Of a DNA stretch of 64,000 nt, positions 42,484 through 51,980 are shown in pieces. Below the pieces are notes generated by a model, which saw only the letters and a program-made list of their open reading frames with translations, had not been told where the DNA came from and ran no database searches. Origin of the DNA: Moraxellaceae bacterium (GTDB lineage Bacteria; Pseudomonadota; Gammaproteobacteria; Pseudomonadales; Moraxellaceae); assembly GCA_029237815.1 (NCBI GenBank), contig JAQZBP010000001.1:310001-374000 (forward strand). The letters are read 5' to 3'. Each line of letters opens with the position of its first letter. Positions within the stretch are counted from its first letter, which is position 1. Both the position numbers and the translations under genes were made by a program.

Positions 42484-44262
42484 ATGGCCCACCGCGCTAT
42501 TCCCCTCCTGTTACTCCCGCTGCTGGTTGCCTGTGCCGCCCAATCCCCGGTTCGCCCTCCGTCTCCAGCCACGGCCGCTGCCCCGACCATCAATGCCGCG
42601 ACGGAGCCCCAGGTAACACCGGCCCCGGTCGCACAGCCCCAGCAGGAACCGGCCTACCGGCCTTTCCCGCCCGCCACCCTCGAGTCGCTGCTGACCGCCG
42701 AAATGGCCGTGCTGCGCCAGCGGCCGGACATCAGCCTGGCCAATTACCTGGAACAGGCCCGCGCGACCCGGGACCCGGCCGTGGTGGCCCGCGCCACCAC
42801 CATCGCCCAGGTGCTGGGGCAGCCGCAGAGCCTGGAAATGGCGCAGCTCTGGACGGAGGTTGCGCCCGATTCCGCCGATGCCTGGTTCCTCTTCAGCCTG
42901 AACAGCCTGCGCCAGCGCAAGTTCGACCTCGCCATGCCGGCCCTGGATCGCCTGCTGGCCCTGCAGCCGGAAGCGGATCTCGAACAGCTCTTCATCGCCG
43001 CCATCCCTTCCAGCCAGGCCGACCGAGATGAACTCTCGCGCAAGCTGGCCGACCTGGCGAAAACCCGGCCGGATAATCCGCACATCCTCTTCGGTCAGGC
43101 GCTCCTGCGTGCGCAGAGCGGCAGGCCGGCAGAGGCCCTGGTCATTGCCGACGCCGCGCGCCGACTGCGGCCCGGCAGCGTGCAGATCACCTTGCTCGAG
43201 GCCAAGATGTTGACCGAGCTCGGCCGCAGCAAGGAGGCCGTAGCGCTGCTGCGCCAAGCCCTGCGCAAGCACCAGGAAAGCGCTGCCCTGCGCCTCAACC
43301 TCGGCAGGGCGCTGATCCGCGCGGGCGATCTCGACAATGCCGAAGTCGAGTTCAGCGCCTTGTTGGCGCGCACACCCGGTGACGAAAGCCTGCGGCTCAG
43401 CCTCGCCCTGGTCGCCTACGAGAACCGCCACGACGACGTCGCCCGGCATGAGCTCGAGATGCTGCAGGACAGCGAGGCGTTCGGTGACGAGGCACGCTAT
43501 TTCCTGGGCCTGCTTGCCGCACGCCAGAACCGTATCGCCGACGCCCTTGCCGCCTTCGAAACCGTGCAGCCAGGCAATCAGTACCTGCCGGCACTGGCCG
43601 AGATATCCCGGCTGCTGGCCGCCCAGGGACGCGCCGATGAGGCCCGCCGCCGCCTGGCAGAGGCCCGTGCGCTGACGCCGGAGCTCCTGATCCCCCTCTA
43701 TCAGCTCGAGGCCGAGCTGCTCAACGAGAATGAGCAGGCCGCCGAGGCCTGGAAACTGCTGACCGCTGCGCTGGCCGATCAGCCGGGCCACCCGCATTTG
43801 CTGATGAGCCGGGCCCTCACCGCGGAGAAGCTCGACCGTCTCGAGGACTTCGAGGCGGACATGCGCGAAGTCCTGCGCCGTGAACCCGAGAACCCCACGG
43901 CCCTGAACGCCCTCGGCTACACCCTGGCAGACCGCACCAGCCGGCTTGACGAGGCCGAGGCGCTGATCCGTCGCGCCCACGGCCTCAAGCCCAACGACCC
44001 GGCGATCATCGACAGCCTCGGCTGGGTCAAGTACCGCCGCGGCGACTTCGCCGGCGCGCTGGTCGAGCTGCGCAAGGCCTATGCGCTATTCCCCGATGAC
44101 GAGGTCGCCGCCCACCTGGGTGAGGTGCTCTGGGCCCTGGGCCAGCGCGAGGAAGCCCGGCGCATCTGGGACGAGGCGTTGCGCCAGCACCCCAAGAGCG
44201 CCTTCATCCCGCGCACCCGGCAGCGCCTGGATCCCGTCGCCTGCAGCAGCAACTGCCCGTGA
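42484..44262 (+). CDS. TPR-repeat lipoprotein
   Basis: A 592-residue lipoprotein. The signal is lipobox-terminated (LLLPLLVAC, lipidated Cys17), then a Pro/Ala-rich linker (residues 20-60), then many tetratricopeptide repeats from about residue 100 to the end, such as NPTALNALGYTLADR and SLGWVKYRRGDFAGALVELRKA. An ATG 18 codons upstream is possible but would place charged residues before the signal. The equivalent Pseudomonas gene also precedes lolB. The function is unknown; the repeats suggest protein-protein scaffolding at the outer membrane. Confidence 0.9.
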   Translation: MAHRAIPLLLLPLLVACAAQSPVRPPSPATAAAPTINAATEPQVTPAPVAQPQQEPAYRPFPPATLESLLTAEMAVLRQRPDISLANYLEQARATRDPAVVARATTIAQVLGQPQSLEMAQLWTEVAPDSADAWFLFSLNSLRQRKFDLAMPALDRLLALQPEADLEQLFIAAIPSSQADRDELSRKLADLAKTRPDNPHILFGQALLRAQSGRPAEALVIADAARRLRPGSVQITLLEAKMLTELGRSKEAVALLRQALRKHQESAALRLNLGRALIRAGDLDNAEVEFSALLARTPGDESLRLSLALVAYENRHDDVARHELEMLQDSEAFGDEARYFLGLLAARQNRIADALAAFETVQPGNQYLPALAEISRLLAAQGRADEARRRLAEARALTPELLIPLYQLEAELLNENEQAAEAWKLLTAALADQPGHPHLLMSRALTAEKLDRLEDFEADMREVLRREPENPTALNALGYTLADRTSRLDEAEALIRRAHGLKPNDPAIIDSLGWVKYRRGDFAGALVELRKAYALFPDDEVAAHLGEVLWALGQREEARRIWDEALRQHPKSAFIPRTRQRLDPVACSSNCP

Positions 44263-44882
44263 AACTGTCACACCCCCTGGTGGCCACCGTTCTTGCCGCC
44301 CCGCTCCTGCTCACCGCCTGCGCCAGCCGGCAGCCGGTCTACACGAATCCCACCCTGCCGGCGCAGTGGGAAGCCGAGGGCAAGGCAGCCGTACGTGGCC
44401 CCGAGCGCGGCACCAATGTCTATTTCACCTGGACGCAACTGGGTGAGCGCTACCGCATCATCGTGCGCGGCCCGTTGGGCCTCGGCCGCGCCGAACTGCT
44501 CGGCGAGCCTGGCCTCGTGCGCCTGGCTGGCGACAACATTCCAGAAGAAGTAAGTGCAAACTCACTTGAAGAGCTACTGGAGAAGGCCACCCAGCGCCAA
44601 GCCCCCGTATCCCATGCCTTACACTGGATGAGAGCGGAGCCCGCCACGTCCCGCGCGGAAATCCAGCGGGGGCCCGACGGCAAGATCCTGCAGATCCGGG
44701 AAAACGGCTGGACCATCCAGTACCTGGAGTGGAGCCCCGAGGCGCCCAACCTGCCGCGCAAACTGACCGTGAGCGGCCCGGATGGCCAGGCCACCGTGGT
44801 CATCGGCCTGTGGCGTCTCCGCCTGACACCGGAGGAGACCGGCCTGCATCCGACCCCACCCGCCGTGGAGGCGGCACCGTGA
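44259..44882 (+). CDS. lolB: Outer-membrane lipoprotein receptor LolB
   Basis: A 207-residue lipoprotein with lipobox LLLTAC (Cys21) and the LolB fold (WEAEGKAAVRGPERGTNVYFTW). LolB accepts lipoproteins from LolA and inserts them into the outer membrane. It starts with GTG overlapping the upstream stop and ends overlapping the ispE GTG, giving three coupled genes. The upstream TPR lipoprotein would itself be a LolB client. Confidence 0.94.
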   Translation: MKLSHPLVATVLAAPLLLTACASRQPVYTNPTLPAQWEAEGKAAVRGPERGTNVYFTWTQLGERYRIIVRGPLGLGRAELLGEPGLVRLAGDNIPEEVSANSLEELLEKATQRQAPVSHALHWMRAEPATSRAEIQRGPDGKILQIRENGWTIQYLEWSPEAPNLPRKLTVSGPDGQATVVIGLWRLRLTPEETGLHPTPPAVEAAP

Positions 44883-45739
44883 AACGGCTCGCCTCCCTCT
44901 CACTCCCCGCGCCAGCCAAGCTCAACCTCTTTCTTCATATCAACGGCCGGCGACCGGACGGCTACCACCTGCTGCAGACCGTTTTCCAGTTCCTCGACCG
45001 GGCCGACACCCTGCATTTCACCCGGCGCGAGGATGACGAGGTGCGCCTCTCGCCCGAACTGCCCGGGGTTCCGGCAACAGCCAATCTGGTCGTGCGTGCC
45101 GCGCGCCTGCTGCAGGCCGAAACCGGGTGCCGGCTGGGCGCGGACATCGTGCTGGAGAAGCGCCTGCCCATGGGCGGCGGCATCGGTGGCGGCTCCTCGG
45201 ACGCCGCCACCACCCTGCTCGCCCTGAACCGCCTCTGGGAGCTGTGCCTGGATGAGGACCGGTTGGCCAGCCTCGGCCTCCAGTTGGGAGCCGATGTCCC
45301 CGTCTTCGTGCGCGGTCGGGCCGCCTTTGCCGAAGGGGTCGGCGAGCGCCTGGAGCCGGTCGATATCGAGCAACCCTGGTACCTCGTTTTGACGCCAGAG
45401 GCCCATGTCGCCACGGCCGACGTCTTCCGGCACCCGCAATTGACACGTCATACCCCCGCCATTACATTAGCCGCCTTTCGCGCGGGAGGTGGGGCCGAAA
45501 CCCTGCGAAATGACTGCGAAAACGTGGTCAGGACGCTCTCTCCCGAGGTCGATGCCGCGCTGGTTTGGCTCTCTTCACATGGCCACGCGCGGATGACCGG
45601 AACCGGTGCCTGCTGTTTCCTGCCCTGCCCCGATCGCGCCAGCGCCGAGTCACTGCTGGCACGGAGCCCGATCCCCGGCTTCGTGGCGCACGGCATGAAT
45701 CGCTCGGCAGCGCATGTCGCTCTTGATGCCGTCGGTTGA
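44879..45739 (+). CDS. ispE: 4-diphosphocytidyl-2-C-methylerythritol kinase
   Basis: A 286-residue GHMP kinase of the MEP isoprenoid pathway. It has the N-terminal PAPAKLNLFLHINGRRPDGYH, the ATP loop PMGGGIGGGSSDAA and the C-terminal RMTGTGACCF. It starts at GTG within the GTGA overlap with lolB; the longer upstream frame only overlaps lolB. Its presence shows that the organism has at least this MEP step although an HMG-CoA reductase gene is also in the window. Confidence 0.96.
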   Translation: MKRLASLSLPAPAKLNLFLHINGRRPDGYHLLQTVFQFLDRADTLHFTRREDDEVRLSPELPGVPATANLVVRAARLLQAETGCRLGADIVLEKRLPMGGGIGGGSSDAATTLLALNRLWELCLDEDRLASLGLQLGADVPVFVRGRAAFAEGVGERLEPVDIEQPWYLVLTPEAHVATADVFRHPQLTRHTPAITLAAFRAGGGAETLRNDCENVVRTLSPEVDAALVWLSSHGHARMTGTGACCFLPCPDRASAESLLARSPIPGFVAHGMNRSAAHVALDAVG

Positions 45740-45841
45740 TCCAGATGAATTCCGCCTCTGCATGAGGCCCGGCGAGAGAAACGCTGTGAGTGCCCGTCTC
45801 TCGTCACCTGTTCCGGCAACGGAATAAAGGAAAGCAGTTAC

Positions 45842-45916
45842 AGGGGCGTCGCCAAGCGGTAAGGCAGCGGGTTTTGATCCCGCCATGCGTTGGTTCGAAT
45901 CCAGCCGCCCCTGCCA
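45842..45916 (+). tRNA. tRNA-Gln (TTG anticodon)
   Basis: A 75-nt cloverleaf with acceptor AGGGGCG/CGCCCCT, anticodon loop TTTTGAT holding TTG, T arm with GGTTCGAATCC and an encoded CCA (45914-45916). It lies between ispE and prs, as in Pseudomonas. Confidence 0.96.
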
Positions 45917-45925
45917 TATTTATTT

Positions 45926-45945
45926 CCTTCCTCGATTGAGGAAGG
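45926..45945 (+). terminator. Hairpin after tRNA-Gln
   Basis: A perfect 8-bp stem (45926-45933 / 45938-45945, loop GATT) starts 10 bases after the tRNA. No T run follows, so it may be a processing structure between tRNA and prs rather than a full terminator. Confidence 0.5.
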
Positions 45946-46007
45946 CGCCCGTCGGGGCACCCGGGGGATGCAGCCGCGTCCCGCTCGCACGACAACGGTA
46001 CGCCATC

Positions 46008-46958
46008 ATGCCCAACCTGGTCCTCTTCACCGGCAACGCCAATCCCGAGCTCGCCCACAAGGTGGCCGCGCAACTGCGCATTTCCATGGGTGACGCACAT
46101 GTGGGCCGGTTCTCCGATGGCGAGATCGCGATCGAGATCAATGACAACGTACGCGGCAAGGACGTGTTCATCCTGCAGAGCACCTGCCACCCCACGAATG
46201 ACAACCTGATGGAAATCATCGTGATGACGGACGCGCTGCGCCGCGCCTCCGCCGGCCGCATCACCGCGGTGATCCCCTACTTCGGCTATGCGCGCCAGGA
46301 CCGCCGCGTGCGTTCAGCGCGCGTGCCCATCACCGCCAAGGTGGTGGCGGACATGCTGACCACGGTCGGCGTCGACCGCGTGCTCACCGTCGATCTGCAT
46401 GCCGACCAGATCCAGGGCTTCTTCGACATTCCCGTGGACAACATCTATGCCTCGCCGGCGCTGCTCGCCGACCTGGTGAAGCAGGGCTACGAGAACCTGA
46501 TGGTGGTCTCGCCCGACGTCGGCGGCGTGGTGCGTGCCCGTGCCGTGGCCAAGCAGCTCGACGATGCCGACCTCGCCATCATCGACAAGCGCCGCCCCAA
46601 GGCCAACGAATCCCAGGTGATGCACATCATCGGCGAAGTGAAGGGCCGCGACTGCGTGATCGTCGACGACATGGTCGACACCGCCGGCACCCTGTGCAAG
46701 GCCGCCGCCGCGCTGAAGGAGCATGGCGCCCGTCGCGTCATGGCCTATTGCACGCACGCCGTGCTCTCCGGCGCCGCCATCAACAACATTGCCGGCTCGC
46801 AGCTGGACGAGCTGGTGGTGACGGACACCATTCCGCTCACCGAAGAAGCGCTGGCCTGTGGACGCATCCGCCAGGTGTCACTGGCGCCGATGCTGGCCGA
46901 GACCGTGCGCCGCATCAACAACGAGGAATCCATCAGCGCGATGTTCGAGCTGCTCTGA
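46008..46958 (+). CDS. prs: Ribose-phosphate pyrophosphokinase
   Basis: A 316-residue class I PRPP synthase making PRPP from ribose 5-phosphate and ATP for nucleotide, His and Trp synthesis. It has the catalytic flexible-loop region [33 protein letters not shown] and the PRPP-binding DDMVDTAGT. The start [10 protein letters not shown] is chosen because upstream codons run back into the tRNA. The product feeds HisG in this window. Confidence 0.97.
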   Translation: MPNLVLFTGNANPELAHKVAAQLRISMGDAHVGRFSDGEIAIEINDNVRGKDVFILQSTCHPTNDNLMEIIVMTDALRRASAGRITAVIPYFGYARQDRRVRSARVPITAKVVADMLTTVGVDRVLTVDLHADQIQGFFDIPVDNIYASPALLADLVKQGYENLMVVSPDVGGVVRARAVAKQLDDADLAIIDKRRPKANESQVMHIIGEVKGRDCVIVDDMVDTAGTLCKAAAALKEHGARRVMAYCTHAVLSGAAINNIAGSQLDELVVTDTIPLTEEALACGRIRQVSLAPMLAETVRRINNEESISAMFELL

Positions 46959-47105
46959 CGCACCGGACCTCCGCTGGAAACGCCTTTCGGGCGCGTGCGA
47001 GCCACACTGGCCGCCGCCCCGGAAACTTGCCGCGCAATACCGCGAGGCGAAGAACGCCGCCCGTCCCTGGTCGCAGGGGGCGAGTGGTTAACCGGAGACA
47101 TCAAC

Positions 47106-47711
47106 ATGTCCGCTAGCTTTACGCTGAATGCCCAGAGCCGGAGCGACGCAGGGAAAGGTGCGAGCCGCCGCCTGCGTCGCCTGGAAGCCCGCCTGCCCGC
47201 CGTGATTTACGGTGGCAGCCAGGGCGCACAGTCCATCTCCCTGGAACTGCGCGAACTGAACAAGGCCCTCGAATCCGAAGCCTTCTACTCCCACGTACTG
47301 ACCATCAGCATCGACGGCCAGCCGCAGCAGGCCGTGCTGAAGGCCCTGCAGCGTCACCCGGCCAAGAACACGCCGATGCACGCCGACTTCCTGCGCGTGG
47401 ACGCCACCCACAAGCTGACCATGAAGGTGCCGGTGCACTACCTGAACCAGGACACCTGTGTTGGCGTGAAGATGGAAGGCGGTGAGCTGGCCATCATGGC
47501 CGCCGAAGTGGAAATCGCCTGCCTGCCGTCCAACCTGCCGGAATTCCTGACGGTGGACCTGGCCGACATCCATATCGGCACCACCCTCCACCTGTCCGAC
47601 ATCCAGCTGCCGGCCGGTGTGGAAATCCCCGCGCTGACGCTGGGTCATGATCACGACCAGCCGATCGCCAACGTGCACAAGTCGCGCGTGGAAGAACCCA
47701 AGGCCGAATAA
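47106..47711 (+). CDS. rplY: Ribosomal protein bL25, long CTC/TL5 form
   Basis: A 201-residue bL25 with the 5S rRNA-binding N-terminal domain (residues 1-95) and an additional C-terminal TL5/CTC beta domain, unlike the 94-residue E. coli form. GGAG precedes the ATG. It sits between prs and pth, the conserved order. Confidence 0.95.
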   Translation: MSASFTLNAQSRSDAGKGASRRLRRLEARLPAVIYGGSQGAQSISLELRELNKALESEAFYSHVLTISIDGQPQQAVLKALQRHPAKNTPMHADFLRVDATHKLTMKVPVHYLNQDTCVGVKMEGGELAIMAAEVEIACLPSNLPEFLTVDLADIHIGTTLHLSDIQLPAGVEIPALTLGHDHDQPIANVHKSRVEEPKAE

Positions 47712-47728
47712 TCCCGGCTGCGGTACAG

Positions 47729-47757
47729 AAAGCGGGGCTCAGGCCCCGCTTTTCGTT
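47729..47757 (+). terminator. Terminator after rplY
   Basis: A perfect 10-bp stem (47729-47738 / 47743-47752, loop TCAG) ends in four T. It lies 18 bases after the rplY stop. Confidence 0.88.
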
Positions 47758-47770
47758 AGCAGGCTTTTTC

Positions 47771-47792
47771 GATGTATCGCTTGCGATACATC
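47771..47792. repeat. Perfect 22-bp palindrome
   Basis: GATGTATCGC and GCGATACATC flank a TT centre (47771-47792), directly next to the larger inverted repeat. It is AT-richer than the surroundings. It could be a DNA-binding site or part of the same palindromic element. Confidence 0.7.
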
Positions 47793-47880
47793 CTCCGCAG
47801 GAGCGGCTGCCGCCGCGAATAGACGAGCTGGCATCGTGTCACGCGAAGAACTGTTCGCGGCGGCAGCCGCTCCTGCGGAG
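47793..47880. repeat. REP/BIME-like element: perfect 27-bp inverted repeat
   Basis: The arm at 47793-47819 is the exact reverse complement of 47854-47880, with a 34-nt spacer. The core GGAGCGGCTGCCGCCGCGAA resembles repetitive extragenic palindromes of Pseudomonas and Xanthomonas (AGGAGCGGCTT..GCCGCGAA type). It ends 50 bp before pth. Transcribed, it would form a long stem between rplY and pth. Confidence 0.9.
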
Positions 47881-47930
47881 ACACTGGCACCACACTGGTC
47901 AATGGTCCTGCGCCGCAGGAGATCGATGCC

Positions 47931-48521
47931 ATGAGCGGAATCAGACTGATCGTCGGGCTCGGCAACCCCGGCCCCGAATATGCAGCCACCCGGCACAATG
48001 CCGGCCAGTGGTTCGTGGAGCGGCTTGCCGCCAAACATGGCATCCGGCTCGTGAGTGAGCCCAAGTATCACGGCCTTGCCGGCCGCGGCAGCGTGCAGGG
48101 CCAGGACCTGCGCCTGCTGGTGCCGACGACCTTCATGAACCTCTCCGGCCAGTCGGTCGGTGCGCTCGCCACGTTCTTCAAGATCCTGCCGGACGAGATC
48201 CTGGTCGCGCACGACGAGCTCGACCTGCCGCCCGGCACCGTGCGTCTCAAGACCGGCGGCGGCCACGGCGGCCACAACGGGCTGCGCAGCATTATCGGCG
48301 CGCTGGCCAACACCAACTGTTTTCATCGCCTGCGGATCGGCATCGGGCATCCGGGCAACGCCAAGGACGTGTCGGGCTTCGTGCTGTCGAAAGCACCCGC
48401 GAAGGAGCAGGAGCTCATCGAGCGCGCGCTGGACGAGGCGGTCGCACTCAGCGATGACATGATCGCCGGCAAGCTGGCCCATGCCATGAACAAGCTGAAC
48501 GGCTTCAAGGCAGGCCTGTAG
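47931..48521 (+). CDS. pth: Peptidyl-tRNA hydrolase
   Basis: A 196-residue Pth that recycles tRNAs dropped from the ribosome as peptidyl-tRNA. Asn12 is in GLGNPGPEY and catalytic His22 is in ATRHNAGQ; the [13 protein letters not shown] loop is present. AGGAG precedes the ATG. A palindromic repeat overlaps the stop. Confidence 0.97.
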   Translation: MSGIRLIVGLGNPGPEYAATRHNAGQWFVERLAAKHGIRLVSEPKYHGLAGRGSVQGQDLRLLVPTTFMNLSGQSVGALATFFKILPDEILVAHDELDLPPGTVRLKTGGGHGGHNGLRSIIGALANTNCFHRLRIGIGHPGNAKDVSGFVLSKAPAKEQELIERALDEAVALSDDMIAGKLAHAMNKLNGFKAGL

Positions 48522-48541
48522 GCCGGGCGTCAGCCCGGCCT
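48520..48541. repeat. REP-like palindrome at the pth 3' end
   Basis: AGGCCGGGC (48520-48528) and GCCCGGCCT (48533-48541) form a perfect 9-bp stem with loop GTCA. The repeat starts inside the pth stop codon and resembles the GTAGGCCGGGC-type intergenic repeats of gammaproteobacteria. It may protect the pth mRNA 3' end. Confidence 0.6.
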
Positions 48542-48644
48542 CCTACGCACGGGCGGCACCAGAGGAATGGCCGGGCACACGCCCCGCCCACCACAGAATT
48601 GAACGGGTACGGCAGGCGCCGGCCCAGGAAGAGGTGAAACGAAC

Positions 48645-49736
48645 ATGGCTATCAACTGCGGCATCGTCGGGCTTCCCAACGTCGGCAAGTCGACACTCTT
48701 CAATGCGCTCACCAAGGCCGGCATCGCCGCAGAGAACTTCCCGTTCTGCACCATCGAGCCCAACACCGGCATCGTGCCCGTGCCCGATGCACGCCAGGAC
48801 AAGCTCGCTGCGATCGTGAAACCCGAGCGCGTGATGCCGGCCACCATGGAATTCGTCGACATTGCCGGCCTCGTCGCGGGCGCCTCCAAGGGTGAAGGCC
48901 TCGGCAATCAATTCCTGGCCAACATCCGCGAGACCGACGCCATCGCCCATGTGGTGCGCTGCTTCGAGGATGACAACGTCATCCATGTCGCCAACCGCAT
49001 CAACCCGGTGGACGACATCGAGATCATCAACATGGAGCTCGCGCTCGCCGACCTCGACACCGCCGAGAAGGCGCTGAAGCGCGTCGAAAAGCAGGCCAAG
49101 GGCGGCGACAAGGAAGCGCAGGCACTGAAGGCGGTGATCGAGAAAATCCTGCCGGCGCTCGGCGAAGGCCTGCGTGCCCGCTCCCTCGGCCTTAGCGCGG
49201 AAGACATCGCCACCCTGAAGCCACTCTGCCTGATCACCACCAAGCCGGTGATGTATATCGCCAACGTCGCCGAGGACGGCTTCAGCAACAACCCGCACCT
49301 CGATGCGGTGACGAAGTACGCCGAAGCCGAAGGCGCGCAGGTGGTGCCGATCTGCAACAAGATCGAAGCCGAAATCGCCGAGCTCGACGAAGCCGACAAG
49401 GCCGAGTTCCTGGAGACGCTGGGCATGGAAGAGCCCGGCCTCAACCGCGTGATCCGCGCCGGCTACAAGCTGCTGGGCCTGCAGACCTACTTCACCGCCG
49501 GCGTGAAGGAAGTGCGTGCCTGGACCGTGAAGATCGGCGCCACCGCGCCGCAGGCCGCGGGCGTGATCCACACCGACTTCGAGAAGGGCTTCATCCGCGC
49601 CGAAGTCGTCGCCTACGAGGACTTCGTGAAGTACAACGGCGAAGCCGGCGCCAAGGAAGCCGGCAAGTGGCGACTCGAAGGCAAGGAGTACATCGTCAAG
49701 GATGGCGACGTGATGCACTTCCGCTTCAACGTCTGA
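48645..49736 (+). CDS. ychF: Redox-regulated ATPase/GTPase YchF
   Basis: A 363-residue Obg-like P-loop protein. Walker A is [12 protein letters not shown], the G3 is DIAGLV and the C-terminal TGS/ubiquitin-like domain contains [19 protein letters not shown]. YchF binds ATP, associates with ribosomes and modulates oxidative stress responses. AGGAAGAGG lies upstream. It is conserved next to pth. Confidence 0.97.
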   Translation: MAINCGIVGLPNVGKSTLFNALTKAGIAAENFPFCTIEPNTGIVPVPDARQDKLAAIVKPERVMPATMEFVDIAGLVAGASKGEGLGNQFLANIRETDAIAHVVRCFEDDNVIHVANRINPVDDIEIINMELALADLDTAEKALKRVEKQAKGGDKEAQALKAVIEKILPALGEGLRARSLGLSAEDIATLKPLCLITTKPVMYIANVAEDGFSNNPHLDAVTKYAEAEGAQVVPICNKIEAEIAELDEADKAEFLETLGMEEPGLNRVIRAGYKLLGLQTYFTAGVKEVRAWTVKIGATAPQAAGVIHTDFEKGFIRAEVVAYEDFVKYNGEAGAKEAGKWRLEGKEYIVKDGDVMHFRFNV

Positions 49737-49755
49737 GGCGCATGCCCCGGCATTG

Positions 49756-49781
49756 AAAAGGCCCGCATTTGCGGGCCTTTT
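49756..49781 (+). terminator. Terminator after ychF
   Basis: A perfect 11-bp stem (49756-49766 / 49771-49781, loop ATTT) ends in four T. It is almost the same sequence as the terminator downstream of ppa at 58732. Confidence 0.9.
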
Positions 49782-50003
49782 GCTGGACGCCACCTCGGCT
49801 CCGGCTGCGCCGTCTCACTGCGTCTTGACCAGCGCCGAAGCTTTTGCGGACTGATCCACTCGTCGGCGCAGCAGAGCTGGCAAACGAATCTCCATCCGTC
49901 CCCTGCCCCGCCTTGGGCCGCCACAACAAGTCTGGACTGTGTACTGCCTCACTCCTCCGACACCCGCAGGCCGCCCGTCCCGACTCCCCACCCGGCGGCA
50001 CGG

Positions 50004-50009
50004 TATACT
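50004..50009 (+). promoter_or_regulatory. Possible -10 box of the CNNM/CorC gene
   Basis: TATACT lies 30 bases before the GTG start, which would give a leader of about 23 nt including the AGGAG site. The -35 position has no good match. Confidence 0.35.
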
Positions 50010-50038
50010 CAGCGCATTCCGAGGGTCAGGAGTTCCCC

Positions 50039-51361
50039 GTGAGTCTTAGCAGTCAGCTGCTCATCATTCTCGCGCTCATCGTCGCCAGCGCCTTCTTCGC
50101 CATCTCCGAGCTCTCGCTGGCGGCAGCGCGACGCCTCAAGCTGACGGTCCTTTCAGAGGGCGGCGACCTGCGCGCCCGCGAAGTGCTGGCCCTGCAGGAA
50201 AAGCCCGGGCACTTCTTCACCGCCATCCAGGTGGGCGTCAACACCGTGGCCATCCTGGCCGGCGTCTTTGGCGAGTCCGCCCTGACGCCCTACTTCCAGC
50301 GCCTGCTCAGCGTCTTCTTCACGGGCCCCTGGATACTGACCACCGGTCAGGTACTGTCCTTCCTGGCCATCACCTCGCTGTTCATCGTCTTCGCCGACCT
50401 GCTGCCCAAGCGCATGGCCATGCTCGCGCCGGAACGCATGGCGCTGCTCACCATCGGGCCGATGAAGACCTGCATCACCCTGTTCAAGCCGGCCGTCTGG
50501 TTCTTCAACGGGGTTTCCGACTGGCTGCTCAAGCTGCTGGGGCTCTCCGACCGCCGCGCCGAGGAAATCACCTTCGCCGACATCTCCGCCGTGGTGGATG
50601 CTGGCGCCGAGGCCGGCGTGCTACCCCGGCAGGAGTACCACCTGATCGAGAACGTCTTCGGCCTGGAGTCACGCCTCGTGCCGTCGGCGATGACCACTCG
50701 CGAGAGCATCGTGTACTTCACCCTGCAGGACAGCGAGGCAGACATCCGCCAGCAGATCGCCCAGCATGCCCACTCGAAATTCCTGGTCTGCGACGATGTG
50801 ATCGACCGCGTGGTGGGCGTGGCCGACACCAAGGACCTGATGACCCTGCTGATCAGCAACAAGCCCCTGACCCCGCAGGGCGCGCCCTGGATCAAGCCGG
50901 TGCTGACGGTGCCCGACAGCCTCACCCTCTACGAACTGCTGGACCAGTTCCGCTCCACCCGCGAAGACTTCGCGGTGGTGCTGAACGAATACGCGCTGGT
51001 GGTCGGCCTGATCACCCTGAACGACGTGATGAGCACGGTGATGGGCGATCTCGTGATCGCCAGCCAGCAGCAGATCGTGAAGCGCGACGACCACAGCTGG
51101 CTGGTGGACGGCCTGACCCCGGTGGACGACGTGATGCGCACCCTGGAGATCGACTCCTTCCCCGAGGACAGCAGCTACGAAACCATCGCCGGCTTCATGA
51201 TGTACAGCCTGCGCAAGATGCCCAGGCTGACCGACGCGGTGACCCACGGAGGCTACAAGTTCGAGGTGGTCGACCTGGAAAACCATCGTATCGACCAGCT
51301 TCTGGTGACCCGCTTGCCGACCCATGCCTCCACCGTCGCGGAGGAGCACGGGGCCGCTTGA
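50039..51361 (+). CDS. CNNM/CorC-type (HlyC/UPF0053) transporter-like protein
   Basis: A 440-residue membrane protein. An N-terminal DUF21/CNNM domain has about four hydrophobic segments (LLIILALIVASAFFAISELSL first). Two CBS domains follow (about residues 200-330), then a C-terminal CorC/HlyC domain. Relatives take part in Mg2+/Co2+ efflux or polyamine export; the old haemolysin name is not supported. GTG is chosen with AGGAG 6 nt upstream; the longer frame has no start signals. Confidence 0.92.
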   Translation: MSLSSQLLIILALIVASAFFAISELSLAAARRLKLTVLSEGGDLRAREVLALQEKPGHFFTAIQVGVNTVAILAGVFGESALTPYFQRLLSVFFTGPWILTTGQVLSFLAITSLFIVFADLLPKRMAMLAPERMALLTIGPMKTCITLFKPAVWFFNGVSDWLLKLLGLSDRRAEEITFADISAVVDAGAEAGVLPRQEYHLIENVFGLESRLVPSAMTTRESIVYFTLQDSEADIRQQIAQHAHSKFLVCDDVIDRVVGVADTKDLMTLLISNKPLTPQGAPWIKPVLTVPDSLTLYELLDQFRSTREDFAVVLNEYALVVGLITLNDVMSTVMGDLVIASQQQIVKRDDHSWLVDGLTPVDDVMRTLEIDSFPEDSSYETIAGFMMYSLRKMPRLTDAVTHGGYKFEVVDLENHRIDQLLVTRLPTHASTVAEEHGAA

Positions 51362-51401
51362 CAGGCGGCGGCCCCATGGACAAAATGCGCGCCTCTTGCG
51401 T

Positions 51402-51478
51402 GGCTATGTAGCTCAGTTGGTTAGAGCGCAGCATTCATAATGCTGATGTCGCAGGTTCAAGTCCCGCCATAGCCACCA
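51402..51478 (+). tRNA. tRNA-Met (CAT anticodon, elongator type)
   Basis: A 77-nt cloverleaf with acceptor GGCTATG/CATAGCC, anticodon loop TTCATAA with CAT, and an encoded CCA (51476-51478). The first base pair G-C and overall similarity to E. coli metT indicate elongator Met. A CAT anticodon could also be tRNA-Ile2 after lysidine modification, but the sequence matches Met better. Confidence 0.93.
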
Positions 51479-51980
51479 TTTTTCTCCTCCGCGTCACCCT
51501 GCCCCTCCCCTGAAATTCCTCACCCTGGCTCTGGCGAATGCCTGACCAACCCCTGCTGCTGCCTGCATCGTCGAACCTGAAGCCAGTATTCAGGTCACTG
51601 GATCCGCTCGGCCGCGCTCTCGTCTTGCTGATCCGGGACGGACCGGAGCCAAGGCACCAGACGTGGAAACCGGCACCCTTCCACAATCCGTGGGGGGACT
51701 TGCCATGGCCGACTCCCTGTCGCTCCCTGCGGGATTGGTTGGTGGCGGACCGAGCGTCCTTGCCATGTCTTTGGGCCCTCTGAATTGGTACGCGACGATA
51801 TCCGGCTCACGCGAGCCCTTGTCGCCATCGCCACTTGGCTCAGCTCATTTCGAGGTTGCCAGGGCGGTCTCCAGCGCCGCAATCTAGCTGCTCGCCAAGG
51901 CGCGCCTGTCGGCGCCCGACCCCACCGTCGGCACAGGCTCATGCGTGGGTTCACGCAGGCGGGACCGTCGAGCAATAGAC
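51479..51980. other. 502-bp non-coding stretch after tRNA-Met
   Basis: No gene with good start signals or recognisable product is seen. Several small frames on both strands are Arg/Pro/Ser-rich and look random. The stretch separates tRNA-Met from an accessory-looking RsgA gene, and could be the decayed end of inserted DNA, but no direct repeat of the tRNA end was found by eye. Confidence 0.5.

Noticed and set aside
45804-46190. Minus-strand ORF with [19 protein letters not shown]
   Set aside because: Antisense translation of tRNA-Gln plus the prs 5' end; a common annotation artefact.
51435-51686. Minus-strand ORF ending in MAGLEPATSAL
   Set aside because: This is the well-known spurious translation of the antisense of a tRNA gene (here tRNA-Met).
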